The notes under the pieces: generated by a model
The model's database searches: none
The model's input: the letters and a program-made list of their open reading frames with translations, nothing else
Told to the model about the DNA's origin: nothing
Position numbers and translations under genes: made by a program
Origin: Viscum album
Taxonomy: Eukaryota > Streptophyta > Magnoliopsida > Santalales > Viscaceae
NCBI GenBank assembly: GCA_963277665.1
Contig: OY728145.1
Location: forward strand, 952,917,033 to 952,981,032
Direction: 5' to 3'
Length of the DNA stretch: 64,000 nt
Shown here: positions 22,256 to 34,118 of the stretch, in pieces
How the letters are laid out: every line of letters starts with the position of its first letter
Numbering within the stretch: position 1 is the first letter of the stretch

Positions 22256-25200
22256 TATTGGTTAATGTTGTGATTTAGTATCCAGATTTGAGTTTTGGGA
22301 TGAAAAAATGTTCATCATATAAATGGGTTATTGGATGTTGTAAATAAATACCAAATGTTGCTTCATATATAGGGTACTATTATTTTGAAGAACATTCTAT
22401 TGGTAGTAGAGTCTTATATTGGGTTGCACCATAATCGTTTTGATGCTTAATGTATAAATCATGGATGAATTTGGTATCTATGGATTCATTTTTTACCCAT
22501 CATAAAGATAGATATTGTTGTTTTTAGTACTTAATTAAATCATGATAATTATTTTGGTTTTTCAATAATCCCGCTATGTAATAATATAAACTATATACAT
22601 TAAACATCAATGATTTTTTTCAGAGATCAATGATGTGTCACGGGGTTAATGAATCATGATCAGGTGTTGTGGTCATTTATTTATGTGTCAATTGGTGTGG
22701 TTGAGTATTTTATAGATAATTCTTATATGGAATTATTTACTAGAAACTTTTGAATTAAATTGATTTAGTATAGTTGAAACTACATTGGGATTTATCAATC
22801 ATAATGTTATTGAGGATGTTTGAGAATCCAAATATTAGTTTTAGATGAGTGTTCACCAATTTGATATTGGCCCTTAGTGTTATATAGTTTTAGGGAGTTT
22901 TAAATTAGGAGATGAGACACCTCAAGTTAGTGGTAGATTAATGACCTAGTATGTAGTGGATCATGACAGGGGGTGACTATATAATTCTAAATAATGAAAG
23001 GTATTATGAATATAAGTTCGTAAAAACAGATGTAATTATGGGTTGTAAGATATAATGTGAATTTCAATTTTTTTATTCTATAATAGGTGATATTTCATGA
23101 AATAGTACTCAGATCAAAATAATTAATCTTGAAACATCTATTGGGAAATTTTTTGGACATGGACTGAGGCCCATGAAGAATATATTATTCATTAGTGAAT
23201 TTAAATGTGGGGATGGTGTGAACCCAATTCCATATTTCTTTATGTGGTGCAAAACGACATAGTCTATAGTTATGGGAATATTGGGAGTATCATGATAGTT
23301 ACTTTTTAGATTAAAAAACAAATGTTTTTCCATATTAGGGGAACTGAACCATTGATGGGATTATGGGCTAAAGAAACACACCATTAATAAAGGGTTGGGA
23401 TGTGAAGGGTTCATGTGAGGTTTGGCAATTGAACCTCCCCTCTGAATCAGGACACACCACAACTCATGTGAAACATAATTATTTTTTCCTAGTTTGGGAA
23501 TACCTTAGTGTAGCACTAAAGGGACATTCAATGAATGTTTCCTTCTTGGTTGATCCCCTAATAATTTATTGTTTTGATACACCACATATATAATGGAAAT
23601 ATTATAGTTCAACCACATAATAGGGAACTATGATGTGGTACTCAAATATTTATAATTTTATATATAATAGGGATTTTTTTTCCTTCCATGAGATATTAAA
23701 ATAGGGTTACAATTTTAATCATCCCCTGGGATACCAGAATATTTATTGCTCGAATAGGGGGTGAAATGTAATATTGGCTCTATATTTTCACCCTGTTGGC
23801 GTCCCTTTGGTTTGAATCATTATATAATATTTCATCATACTCATTCTAGGTATGTTCCCTCCACTATACACCATTTTTTCGCCAATAGTTTTTAAAATTT
23901 GGATTATACAGTTAGGGTTTCTTGGAAAAGATTACACTAATGCATAGAGAAATAAACCCAAATGATAGTTAATTAATATATGATTAATAAATGATGTCTT
24001 AAAAAAATATAATTTTATTTTCATTCCTAATTTACCCAGAGGTATTTTTTCTCATGGATTTATTTTTATATTTTTATGGTTGGGAAATTTTTCATTTAAT
24101 ACGAGTTCTTATATTACAGAATTTTTATAGAATACATCCATCAGTGTGTTAGGAGTTCATCAAACCACAGTGAATGTATTTTTTGAATCATGATTCCAAT
24201 ATATGGGATTGGAATTGACTATTCCATTTTGTATATTTAGGTAATAAATTATTATTTTTCAAATGTAATGGTGACTATGATCTAGGTAGAAAAAAACATA
24301 TAAGAGTTTGTTATGAGTTAGGGATGGATTTATAGATGACTAATTTAAGTAAGTTATCTTAAAAATAGATATATATTTTTTAATATTAGGATATTATTGT
24401 TTTTTCCATTAATAAATATTATTTTCTTCATGTTCCATTTATTTTTTATTTCTCTCATATATCAGAATGTATTCATTTTGGTATAATAGTCATCATAAAA
24501 TGTAGAACATGCCAAATTGGTTTATGGTTTTAAGATGTTAAAATGATTTTTAGTGTACCTTTTATGTATTTTATGTTATGTATTTCAGATATAAAATACA
24601 TATGTGTTTCAATTTAAAATAATGGTGTATGAATTTATTGGATGTTTCAATGTAAAAATATTTATTTCCACAATTATTGGGAAATTGTATTTAAAATGGA
24701 TTGTGTGATTTTTGTATGATCTATTAATGCAATTTTGGAAAATGTAAAATTGTTACAATGATATAATGAGACATCGTTTATAAATGGATTGAAAAATATA
24801 TGTTGAATGTAATTTAATGGAATCCCATAGTGGAATGGCTGATATATTATAGTTGGTATGCCCTTGTGAGGGTGGATCACTATTTTCAAAAGATATTATA
24901 CTTTTCGAACATTCTACCAGTTCTGGTGTACTATTAACATATTCTAATGATATTTAATTTTGTATCTATTGGCCATTTAATTTTTCGATAATTATAAATG
25001 TGATATGATTATGTGGTTGATTGTGAATAATCCCTTTGGGAGTTCACCTAGCTTTTTTTTATGGGATGTTGGGATATGTCTCATGTAACTATCACTGATG
25101 ATATGATATATATATATATAATATTGGTTTTGTACCCTATTTTTTTTCTTTTATGTGTTCTCAATGTTTTACATGTTATTCGATTGAGGATCTCTGTGTG

Positions 25201-26045
25201 GGGGTGTAAATCTTGATGTTGATTTCTACCATGTGGGACACGACATTTCTAAGACCACCATGGTTGAGATGGGGTACTATAAGTTTGTGATGTCTTGAAA
25301 AACATAAAGTGATAATGAGTACCATGATATTTAATGTATATACATAATGAGTGAGATGGGGTTTTCTAGAGTACACCGAATATAAAATACCATGATAGGA
25401 AAGGTATTACTGGGTTTTTCTTTTACAATATCACATTAGTGAGTTGGGGTATCCCTTTTAATTTTATTGTGGTATCCATTTCGTGATAATAATATGTGAT
25501 ATAATATTTGGGATACATCTGTTGGGTGAAATGAAGTGGTTTAGGACATAAGGGAACCCAATAATAAACTATAGGTATATTGTAAGTATTTGGAATGAAT
25601 CCCTAAAATACATGTTTATATATGGGATATGTGATTGTATATGGTGACTTAATTCTGGTATGGAGATAATGTGGGTTGTTTCATGTATCATGGTGTCATG
25701 GTAGGCACTTTTGTTATATATTTTGGGTGATTGTGTTTTCTAGGAAAAAGTAATCTAATGATATATGTACTAGATGTATGTTCAATTTATCTTAGTGTTA
25801 ATAATAACATTTGATGAATTTGGGATTCTAATTGGGTCATCCTAAACCTTTACCAACACATAATACATGTGTCTTAATTTATATGGTTATACCTTTTTGT
25901 TTTCTATCATGACACTTGCATCATTTCAAGCAAGGAATAGATAATGTTCTAGAATTTCTTGGATATTGAGGATTAAAAATAAAAATATGTGATATAGGAT
26001 ATAGTCAATTATATTTTTCATTTTGGTTATTTTCTTCCATGTATT
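22256..26045 (+). repeat. Block X, copy a (about 3.8 kb)
   Basis: Matches 44441-48235 and 59099-62885 along its length. Landmarks are the 'gggttgcaccataatc' region near 22420, the 'catcataaag' region near 22500, the 'gggacaca.cacaactcatgtga' region near 23450 and the 'catcataaaatg' region near 24490. A plus frame (23402-23593) pairs with 60241-60435 without gaps, but codon positions 1, 2 and 3 differ 5, 16 and 12 times, so there is no sign of selection on a protein. It joins chromovirus A directly, without the LTR end present in unit B. Confidence 0.75.
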
Positions 26046-26660
26046 GGAAAATGAATGTCAATTATATTTTACCTCGTCAATGGGAGTGCCTGACATTTCT
26101 GAACAATCAATGTGCATCAAGTGCTAGGATTTAGGTTCCTTTAATATGGTAATTCTATCCAAGGTAGAAATATCTGTTTTCAATGGATTTGGAACACTAG
26201 AGGGTATATGGTGTTGGTATAGAAAATATATAGGATTTTCCCCATCCTTAGAGAGAGGAGTGTGGCCATGTTCATGGTCATCATTAGGTTCAAAGAGGTC
26301 ATGGAGAAGGTCGTTGTCAGCTTCATTCTTTTGTGTTGCCAGTTCTGGGTGAGCCAAACATCGTTATAGGTACCCTTTTATTTTTTTCTACTTGGGTATA
26401 TTAATTTTTAGATTCATTATCTACACACTCCATTATATAAGCTATCCTTGAACATGCCTTGGGACATAAGGTAGAGAGTCTTCTGGTACCCTTTTCATTG
26501 ACATTGCATGTTGGAAATCAAGATGAATTGTTTGATCTATATTATACTATGACCTAGAGCTGGGGAAACACCTCTCTTGGGGATATTTATAATGCTTTCG
26601 GATAAAAATATATGATGTCATCCTCATCATCAATTGGTTGTAATCGATACAATATACCGT
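26046..26660 (+). pseudogene. Chromovirus A: gag tail and protease remnant
   Basis: Similar to 50391-50990 in unit B. In the plus frame a His/Gly/Arg-rich linker (RGHGEGR), typical of the end of chromovirus gag, is followed by LHSFVLPVLGEPNIVIGT, resembling the start of the protease region. The stretch before 26660 fits the DVILGMDWL region and the IDC(x)KKxVxF block of Ty3/gypsy pol. The active-site DTG is not visible. The first half of gag is missing: the left edge joins block X about 2.15 kb too early compared with unit B. Confidence 0.65.
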
Positions 26661-27836
26661 GTATTGCTTCAGAAGGAAAGTGGTGTTCTTTGATGATCAT
26701 GGAAGGAAAAAAATGTTTTTTAGCGAGCGAGATCCACATTTGGGTCAGAGGCATGACACGATATTTCCATCCTTGATGGATGAGAATATTGTAAGTTTAT
26801 TGGTGGTTCAACATTTGGGGCTTACGAGGGTATTAGGAGTGTACCCTAATGTCTTTCCAGAAGAGGTAATAGTGTTTCCCCCTCGATCAGAGATTGAGTT
26901 TGGGATCGAGTTCAAGACAAGCGTGTCTCATATTTTGATGTATCAATATAATATTGATCTATATGAGATGTGGTAACTGTGTATATAGCTTGATGGTCTG
27001 TTACAGTGTGGTTTTAATCACCTGAGTGTGTCATCGTGTGGTGCAACTGTTTTTTTTGTGATGAAGGATGATGAACGTTTTCTATTTTGTTTCGATTATA
27101 TTCACTAGAACAAATTGATAGTGATGAAAGGATATCATATTCCATGGATTTATTATTTAATTTATCAAATAAATTGTATATGTTGTCTCTTGAAGATTGA
27201 TTTCATGTCTTCATATCATCTAATTCATGTAAGGGATGAGGATATTCTGAAAACTTATTTCTATTTTCTTCATGGGGTATACATGTTTAATTTAATGTCG
27301 TTCGATGTGGAGAATGTTCTATACGTCAGTAGGGGTTAATGAATGATGTTTTCTATAGTTCCTATAAAATTTCATGTTGGTTTTCATTGATGAAATCAAT
27401 GTGTACTTAGCGAATGGTGTGGGGCATGCAGGTCATCTGCGTGCCATTTTGGGTGTTATTCATCAAGAGAATCTATTTGGGAATGTGTAGAAGATTTATT
27501 TTTTGGATTATAATGTCTGTTTCAAGGGACATTTTATGTAATATATGGGATTATATTTGGACCCATGGAATAGTTAATATATTTTTTATGGGAAGCCCCA
27601 AAGAAAGTGGAATAGGTGAGGATTTTCCTTGGCCATGCGTCGTATTACAATAGTTAATAGTCGGTCTCTATCAGTTTGTGACTCCTCAGAATACATTGAC
27701 CTTGAAGGATCAGGTGTTTGAAAGGAGTATCAGTTTCAGAAATTTTTTAGTTTCTAAAAGAGAATTTGGTCAGTGATTTAGTTCATTCTCTTCCTGGATA
27801 AGATGATAAATTTTATTTTTTCTATGATTCTTCATG
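26661..27836 (+). pseudogene. Chromovirus A: reverse transcriptase remnant, interrupted
   Basis: Ty3/gypsy RT in order: VFPEEVIVFPPRSEIEFGIE (PE..GLPP.REIEF block), then positions matching RPSxSPWGAPVLFVKKKDG, the RLCIDYRxLNKxT block (FCFDYIH then NKLIV) and the IDLRSGYHQI..R.EDI.KT block (IDFMSSYHLIHVRDEDILKT). The catalytic FIDD reads FIDE at 27383-27394. Stops and frameshifts abound. The domain is cut at 27836 by the nested element, and RNase H resumes at 37539. The order and motifs fit the Tekay/Del chromovirus group. Confidence 0.82.
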
Positions 27837-28052
27837 TGTCACACCCTGGCGTTTTGATTTATTTTTATTTTATTATTTCATGGATTCAGGTCCCCGTGCT
27901 AATGTTCAGGATGGGTCTTCGTTATAATTTTTCGACATTTAAAAAGTTCAGTGGGTTTTGGACCCATGCGCAATCACCGCACAGTGGGCGGTAGCCGTGT
28001 CGTTAGCTCGGGTGCCACGTAAATGTTTAACGATTTAAATAAATTGTGTTTT

Positions 28053-28064
28053 ATATAAATAAGT
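28053..28064 (+). promoter_or_regulatory. Candidate TATA box in the left LTR
   Basis: TATATAAATAAG, about 215 bases into the LTR and upstream of a pyrimidine-rich stretch that could be the transcribed leader. It is absent from the right LTR through a deletion. A second candidate, ttataaaag near 30080 (also in the right LTR near 36077), cannot be excluded. Confidence 0.35.
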
Positions 28065-28132
28065 CGGGTTGAATATTTGAATTGTAATAAGAAATATTTT
28101 ATTATATAATCAATAATATTATTATTACTAAG

Positions 28133-28215
28133 GTGTTATTATTATTATTATTATTATCATTCTAGTTTTATTATTATTATTATTAATATTATTAATATTA
28201 TTACAATTATTTTTA
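28133..28215. repeat. ATT/ATTATT microsatellite
   Basis: Interrupted (TTA)n repeats, with runs of eight or so units separated by short interruptions. Present only in the left LTR. Confidence 0.9.
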
Positions 28216-28261
28216 TTAATGTAGTTGAATTAAAAAAAAAATAGAAAATATTAGCTACCCA

Positions 28262-28740
28262 AAGCCCCACCCCCCTTTCACCCGATGCGATGCCCCCTGT
28301 CCCCCCCCCCCCCCCCCCGTTGCTCCTCAGGCCTGTGCGTGCCCACCAGACTTCTCCCTCTGCCCCCCAGCCTTCATTCCGGCCTCCGCTAATTTTCCGC
28401 CTCCCTCCACCCGCAATCTCTTATAGTGCCTCTCGCACACTGCCCCTTGTCGCTGCCTCCGAGCTTGCCCAGACCTCACACAATCGCTCTCCCCCACGCT
28501 GGTCCCTCCTCACGACCCTCCCTCATTGCGCTGACCTCACCCTCACACCGGCCTCGCACCGCCCGACTACACTGAGTCTGGCGACCTCTTTGCCAGCTCC
28601 TACTGAACCTCCACCCATCCGGGCTCCTCTTTCTAGTGCTCATCCAACCGACCTGTTCCTTCTACGACCGCGACCTCCCCTAGCCAGCGTCTCTCTTCTC
28701 TTTCACGTGTGGCTCCAATTCCGGTACACCCTCCTGCTTC
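28262..28740 (+). other. Pyrimidine-rich, CpG-containing island in the left LTR
   Basis: About 480 bases of C- and CT-rich DNA, including 18 consecutive C at 28301-28318, in an otherwise AT-rich region. It can be read as a Pro-rich frame (28290-28745), but the partner island at 34262-34700 needs two frames for the same stretch, so I do not call a gene. It most likely belongs to the LTR leader; a CpG-island role is possible. Confidence 0.7.
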
Positions 28741-31549
28741 CTTGATAGGGGTTTTGTTTTTTTCTTTGGGTTTTGATTTGGGGGATTTGAGTTGTTTGAG
28801 GTCTGACATTGATAATTTTGGTTTGTTTTATGGTATTTGGGTTTATTCGTGCCTACTTGCGGTGTGTTTGACATGCATTCTTGGTTTGGCACCGAGATAT
28901 TGATGTTTTCTACCTCGAGTTAGGTGGTTCTATACCCTTGCATCAATTTATTAATTTAATATGTTATTTGGTTTTATAAATGTGTTTTATGATCAAATTA
29001 TTTGGTGCCTGATGTACTTTTGTTGAGTTTTGACATGCGTTCAAGTGGGAAATTATTATTTTGGTGTGTTATCCTTGTTACGCACCCTTGAAATTAGTTT
29101 AATAATGTTATTTGATCTATTTAAATAATTTATCAAGTCATTCATGTGATAAAGACTGGGGTGTAAAATGGTTCTTGGTGTACGTTTGGTTTCAAAAGGG
29201 GGGATTTTATGTGTATTTTTGTGTAATGTATTTGTGGTTTTTCTTGAAATGATCTAATAAATGGTTTAATGATTTATTGAATTGTTTAGATGGCACATAT
29301 GTGGTATTTGGAAAGTGTTGGATATGTGTTTGTTTTTAAAGTAGTGTGTTTATATAAAATAAGACATGCTCTTGGAGTAAACACTTTTTGAGTCACATAG
29401 TGGTGTTTTATGAATGGTGCAACCAGTCCATTAAATAATTTAGATGGTGCAAGTTGTGTTTTGAAAGCATGTCGAGGCGTTGTTTCCATTTTTGTTTGTT
29501 TGAATTGTTTTAAGTCCATGTTTATGTATTTCATTTATCATTGCAGTTGCAGCACGTTGACAAGGTTTTTCCATGGTCCTGCGATCGTCAGCGTGCACAC
29601 CCATGTGATGTGTGTCACGTCATCATGATTTGTTTGCGAGTCGAGGTACTAAATTTAGAATTTATTTATTCCTTTCATTTTCATTGATTTTCAGTAAATT
29701 TAATGTAGTATTAAATAGTTATTTTTAGTTTGGTAACCGGTGGAAAATAGAAGCTGTTTATCTCTTGCATTGCACTGGATGTATTGTTCTTGGATTTTAC
29801 TTCTGTGTTTTTCTTGTGATATTGCTAAATGGGTTCATTATGAAATGTTCAATTCATGTTGAAGTGTGTTTTAAAATGGTTTTGGTGTGTGTTAAATTGC
29901 ATGTGTATTGTTTATGGAAAATGGTGTTCTCTGAAAACCTTGAATAGAGAAAATGCGTGTTTGGCCTTCAAAATTGATTTTAGAAGCTTAATGTATGGTT
30001 CATGTTTGATGAAAAATGTTTTCCTTTGGCGCGTGAAGAAATGATTCGATTTAATTTGGGAAATATCGTTCCTCCAAAAGTTATAAAAGTATAGTTTGGC
30101 TCATGATGAAAGTGGGTGCGTTTGGATATTGGAAGGTGGTGTTACATGTGACACCAATGTTTTTCAGTTTTAAATTGCTAATTCGAGTTTCTAAAATGAG
30201 GTTCTATGTGTTTTTATGGTTTTCAATGTGATGGCGTGTGTTGTGTCTTTTGGAAATGTTTTGGTATTAAATGGTTGTTAAGGCCTGGTTGGAACATTAA
30301 ATAAAAATGGTTTCATCAGAAAACCCTCCTTGGAATTGGTCCTCGCATTGTTGGTTGATAAAAGATGGGGGTTGCCTTGGCTTGGGGATTTTCCTTGTGT
30401 GATAATGGGTTAAAGGTGAGGGTCATGTTCCTTGTGGAACTCGGGGGTATTTCTGTTGTGTGTGTGTTGATGGTGTTAGATGAAAATGCATTTTTTGAAT
30501 TGCTTGACTAGTATTTGTTGACTCACCCCCCTTTTTATTGCTTGTGTTAACGTGGGAACCTGGCATAGTGATTGAATCTTCTTAGAATGATTGTCGCACA
30601 AGATTATATTACGCACTGGCTTGTGGCCCCAGAGCAGGGGAATACTATGTTATTGCTGATATAGGGATTGGGCCCCTCGGTTAGGCCATGTAGGGCTATG
30701 TCGAGCGTTAGGGTGTTATGATGTCACCGAGTTAGGGTATGCCTTCAGGAAGAGTCATATGTATGGTATGTTCTGGATTGTTCATGAGCTCCAAGGTTTG
30801 ACCCATGTCTTTTGGATTTCTATTGTTATTAGTGATCAGTGTAGTGTTTTTTCTATACCTGCAATTCTTTTATGGTGTGGATTCAACTGTTCCTTTTGGT
30901 ACATTGTTCGTTTTGTGAAAATGATTTCAAATGAAAATTTTTTATTCTATTTGTGCAAAATCTGAAATGTAACATTACTCTCCATTTGAAAATGATATAG
31001 GACCTAATGCAAGGAATATAACTTTTTTAAAATGAATAAGGACAATGATTCATGTTTTGTTTTCAAGTGAAAAATTTATGAAAGCATACTTTTATACATT
31101 GTAGTTCAAACCTGGAATTGTGAATTCTTTATTTATTGGAAGTGCTTTAAGATTTTTTGTTGGGCTCACCTACTGAGTATTTTCTTGTACTCATGCCTAT
31201 ATTTTACCATTTCAGTTGTAGGTTCCTTTGTTTAGGATTCTAGCTTTTTTCCACTCAGTGTTGGAGTGAGGTTAGTCCTTTGTTTGGAGAGAGACCCAAG
31301 GGGTCACGTGGAGTTTTGGTCGTAGTCGGGTTAGTGGCGTTGTTGGTTGTTATTTATTTATTTTATTTTCTTCTATTCATTTTCTTCTGCTTAGTTTATT
31401 TTCTTTTGGGTAAAATTGTTCCCACCTATTTAATTCTGATGCCCGGAACTAGTTGCCAGCCCATGGGAATCGGGAACGCCCCTCGGGCCATGTCGCAGGC
31501 CGGCTCGGGTGACTGGTTCAGGGTCGACCCGGGTTGGTTCATGAAAAAA

Positions 31550-31561
31550 TGGAATCATAGG
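31550..31561 (+). promoter_or_regulatory. Weak primer binding site of the nested element
   Basis: TGGAATCATAGG, 9 of 12 matches to the initiator-Met site TGGTATCAGAGC, eight bases after the LTR end. The position fits; the match is modest. Confidence 0.5.
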
Positions 31562-32513
31562 GAGGTTATTTTTATTTGGGGTGTCTGGTAGATGGAGATT
31601 AGGATTGTCGGGACTCGAGAGGTAGGTATAGGAAGGACATCATGAACTCTCACCCGTTCTGCATCTCGAGTCTCTAGGGATAGTCCGAGAATTGAGTCTT
31701 TGTTTCATTCTGGTTTGTTTTGGATTGAGGGATGACAATGGAGGTAAACAGATGTTACATCATGATCTCACATGGAGTAGTGACCCATGTGGAGTCTGGC
31801 TACATGGTTTTAATTCCTCATAGTTGTTGGTGCATACTTGGGGCATGGACCACTACCTTGTCGCTAGGTTAAGTGAGACTGCTAGTCCCTCACTCTGGTG
31901 GTTTAATAAAAGTTGAGTGTCATTTTCATTCTGGTTGGTGTATGTGCATTTTAGGAAATGAAAAAGGTTTTTTGAAAATTGGGACTGATTTCTTTTAAAT
32001 GACTTTAAATTTATGAAATGGGTTTTAAAACTGAAAGCTTTTAGTTTGGAAAACTAGTTTTTGCTTGGTAATTGGTCGAGAATGGTTTGGGGTGAAACCT
32101 CTAGTACTCCTTATGAACATTTGCACATGTTAGAGGATGTGTGGAAAGTGTGTGTTGGTGCGTATGAATGAAAGTGTATGAAGACATGTGCAACGGTTCA
32201 TGGGATTGTCTGGGCGTGTTTGAAATTAATGGCTTGACCTTGTTTTCTAAATTGGATTTTAAAGAAGAAAATGGTTTTTTGAAAGTGATCTTGGTTTGAA
32301 AAGTGGATTTGGTTTTTGGAAATTGGTCTTGAAAGAAAGAGGGTATGAAATTAAAAAATAAATAAAAGGGTGGTTTTGGAATCTAAATTAAAAATTCAAT
32401 TTTGGACAGGGAATTTTGTGTTGTGTTTGTGGTTGTTTGGTTTTTCTTTTGAGATGGTTATTTTTTGATGTGGGTTCTTTATTGAAGTTTCTTCGATTGA
32501 TATCGATTTCGGC
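31562..32513 (+). other. Untranslated leader of the nested element
   Basis: About 950 bases between primer site and gag with no gene. A leader of this size is usual for Tekay-type elements. The part near 32240-32400 is rich in 'tggttttttgaaa'-like strings. Confidence 0.55.
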
Positions 32514-33290
32514 TTGGTGTTATATATGTTATTCAGAAATGCCACCCAGAAAGGTCCCCAGACATTTGATGAGTCAGGCCCAGTTTTTTGTCTTTCTCGG
32601 TCATTGTCTATCCTTCATTGTGATTTGAGTCTGTTAGAGACAGTGGAGTTTCTTGAAGAGGTCGAGCGCATCTTCACGATATTAAGAAATCCTAATGTTG
32701 TCATAGTGCGTGCTGTATTGGTTCTGTTCGAAGGTCTATCTCTAGACGAGTAGGAGTTGTATGCCCCACCATTACTGCATGTTGGGATGATGTGGTATGT
32801 TATTAAATCCGTCTTCATTCGATGATTTATACTTTTGGAGGGGAAGAAAAAGAAAATTTAATAGCTCATGTGTGTTCAACATGGATAACAGACAGTGAGA
32901 GCGTATGTGGACCATTTCAATGATCTTGTGACTCTTTTTCTAGGGGTAGTGTCATAGGACTGGATGATGACTTCTCCCTTCGTCAAAGATCTTTGTCCAG
33001 TGATCAAGGAGCGAGTCCTCCGTTTTTGGGAGCATCACTTTTTAGAAATTGGTGCTTGAGGTGTTCATGTCTTATTTGGTCTCCGAAGCGCAAACGATTC
33101 GAAATCCACCATATACAGTTTCTCGTGAAGGCCCCCCATCTGATGAGCAGAGTGTATCAGGAGAATTTGTTTCTAAAGAGTTTTCTACAGTGGCTCTAAC
33201 TTCCAGTTTTTCAGACCATCTAATGGCGTACCATCAGTATGGAAGTTTAGGGCATACATGCCATCATGTCACACCCCTCTGAAGATGTTC
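32514..33290 (+). pseudogene. gag: gag remnant of the nested element
   Basis: A likely start at 32539 reads MPPRKVPR, a common chromovirus Gag beginning. In a shifted frame VEFLEEVERIFTILRNP matches the conserved start of the Ty3/gypsy capsid domain. TVRAYVDHFNDLVTL further on (about 32895-32940) matches the late capsid helix. A worn zinc knuckle (HQYGSLGHTCHHV, near 33230-33270) keeps the GH but has lost Cys residues. At least two frameshifts and several stops. No pol domain follows. Confidence 0.72.
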
Positions 33291-34103
33291 CATAATTGCA
33301 GTTGTTTGGATCATCTAGAGAAGCTTTGCAGGGAGTGTCGCCTAAGGAAGACACTATGACCAGAAGATTTCAGTTCCTAACTGTGAGGTAGGAGATGCTT
33401 CAACCATCAGAGCCCCAACCACAGGTCTTCGGTGAAGCTCGCGCTCAGTTAAGAGTTTTCAGGGGTGTGAAGCCTCGGTTCGGGTTTTGGTGTTCTGTGT
33501 TACCAACGAATCATTTCAAGTCCTTCTATTCTCGTTCTTCCACTATTAATGTTTTGGCGTTATTGTAGGTCCATTGTTTCATCGTGATTTTGGGATGGAC
33601 GTGTTCGTTTGTAATCCAAACAGTCTGGTTTTTCTGAATTATGATTCTATGAATCATATATTTTTCATTAAAAGTGTGTTTGAACCTTTTATGGGTTAAT
33701 CACAGTTTGATTGTGTTTGTTTGGAGATGTAACTGCCTGCAAAGGAGTTAAATCTTGTAGTTATTCTTGGGTTTACTACTTGGGTTATGTTTAGATCGGT
33801 GGTTTTTCTCTTGTGTTCGGGGTTTCATTGTTCTGAGTTGAGAGTTCCAAGTTCTAGCGGAGGTGTTGTTTCGCTCGTGATATAGAGGTTAGTTTGGATA
33901 GGTTGGGAGTTCCCATGTCACCCCCCTCCCGGGGTGGTATGTTTGGGTGTTGAACTTCTGTACAAGCTGAGTTCTTATGGTGGGTAGAACCCTCTCGTGT
34001 TCTCATGTTCTCTCATGTTGTGGTTTCCCTAGGATTCATTTGGGCATGGGTCCTTGTTCGATCTATTGTTCGATCTGGTGACTTTATTTTGAAAGAAAGT
34101 GTC
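33291..34103 (+). other. Remainder of the nested element's internal region
   Basis: About 800 bases after the gag knuckle. Short basic and hydrophobic frames occur, but no protease DTG or DSG, RT or integrase motif is seen in any frame. It may hold the stub of a protease after an internal deletion. Confidence 0.45.
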
Positions 34104-34118
34104 TATGGTGGGGAGAAT
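34104..34118 (+). promoter_or_regulatory. Polypurine tract of the nested element
   Basis: atggtggggagaatt, directly before the right LTR. The pattern ggtggggagaat before TGTCACAC is standard for plant gypsy elements. It primes plus-strand synthesis. Confidence 0.75.

Larger units (their letters stand above)
27837..31541 (+). repeat. Left LTR of the nested element, 3705 bp
   Basis: Similar to 34119-37538 along the length, for example the stretches near 28860/34830, 29400/35380, 30520/36510 and 31440/37440. It is about 290 bp longer than its partner because it keeps a segment near 27967-28272 that holds a TATA-like box and an ATT microsatellite. The end is taken at ...ggttggttca; the shared sequence runs about three bases further, so the edge is uncertain by a few bases. 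Confidence 0.85.

Noticed and set aside
23402..23593. 63-codon plus-strand frame in X copy a, matched by 60241-60435 in copy c without gaps
   Set aside because: Differences at codon positions 1/2/3 count to 5/16/12, with no third-position excess, so there is no sign of selection on a protein. Copy b has a frameshift there.
27826..27840. Five-base target-site duplication of the nested element
   Set aside because: Candidates such as tcatg overlap the uncertain LTR end (ggttggttcatga is shared by both LTRs), so I cannot fix one.
28290..28745. Pro-rich 151-codon frame in the left LTR
   Set aside because: It reflects C/T-rich composition. The partner LTR needs two frames for the same stretch and has a stop between them.
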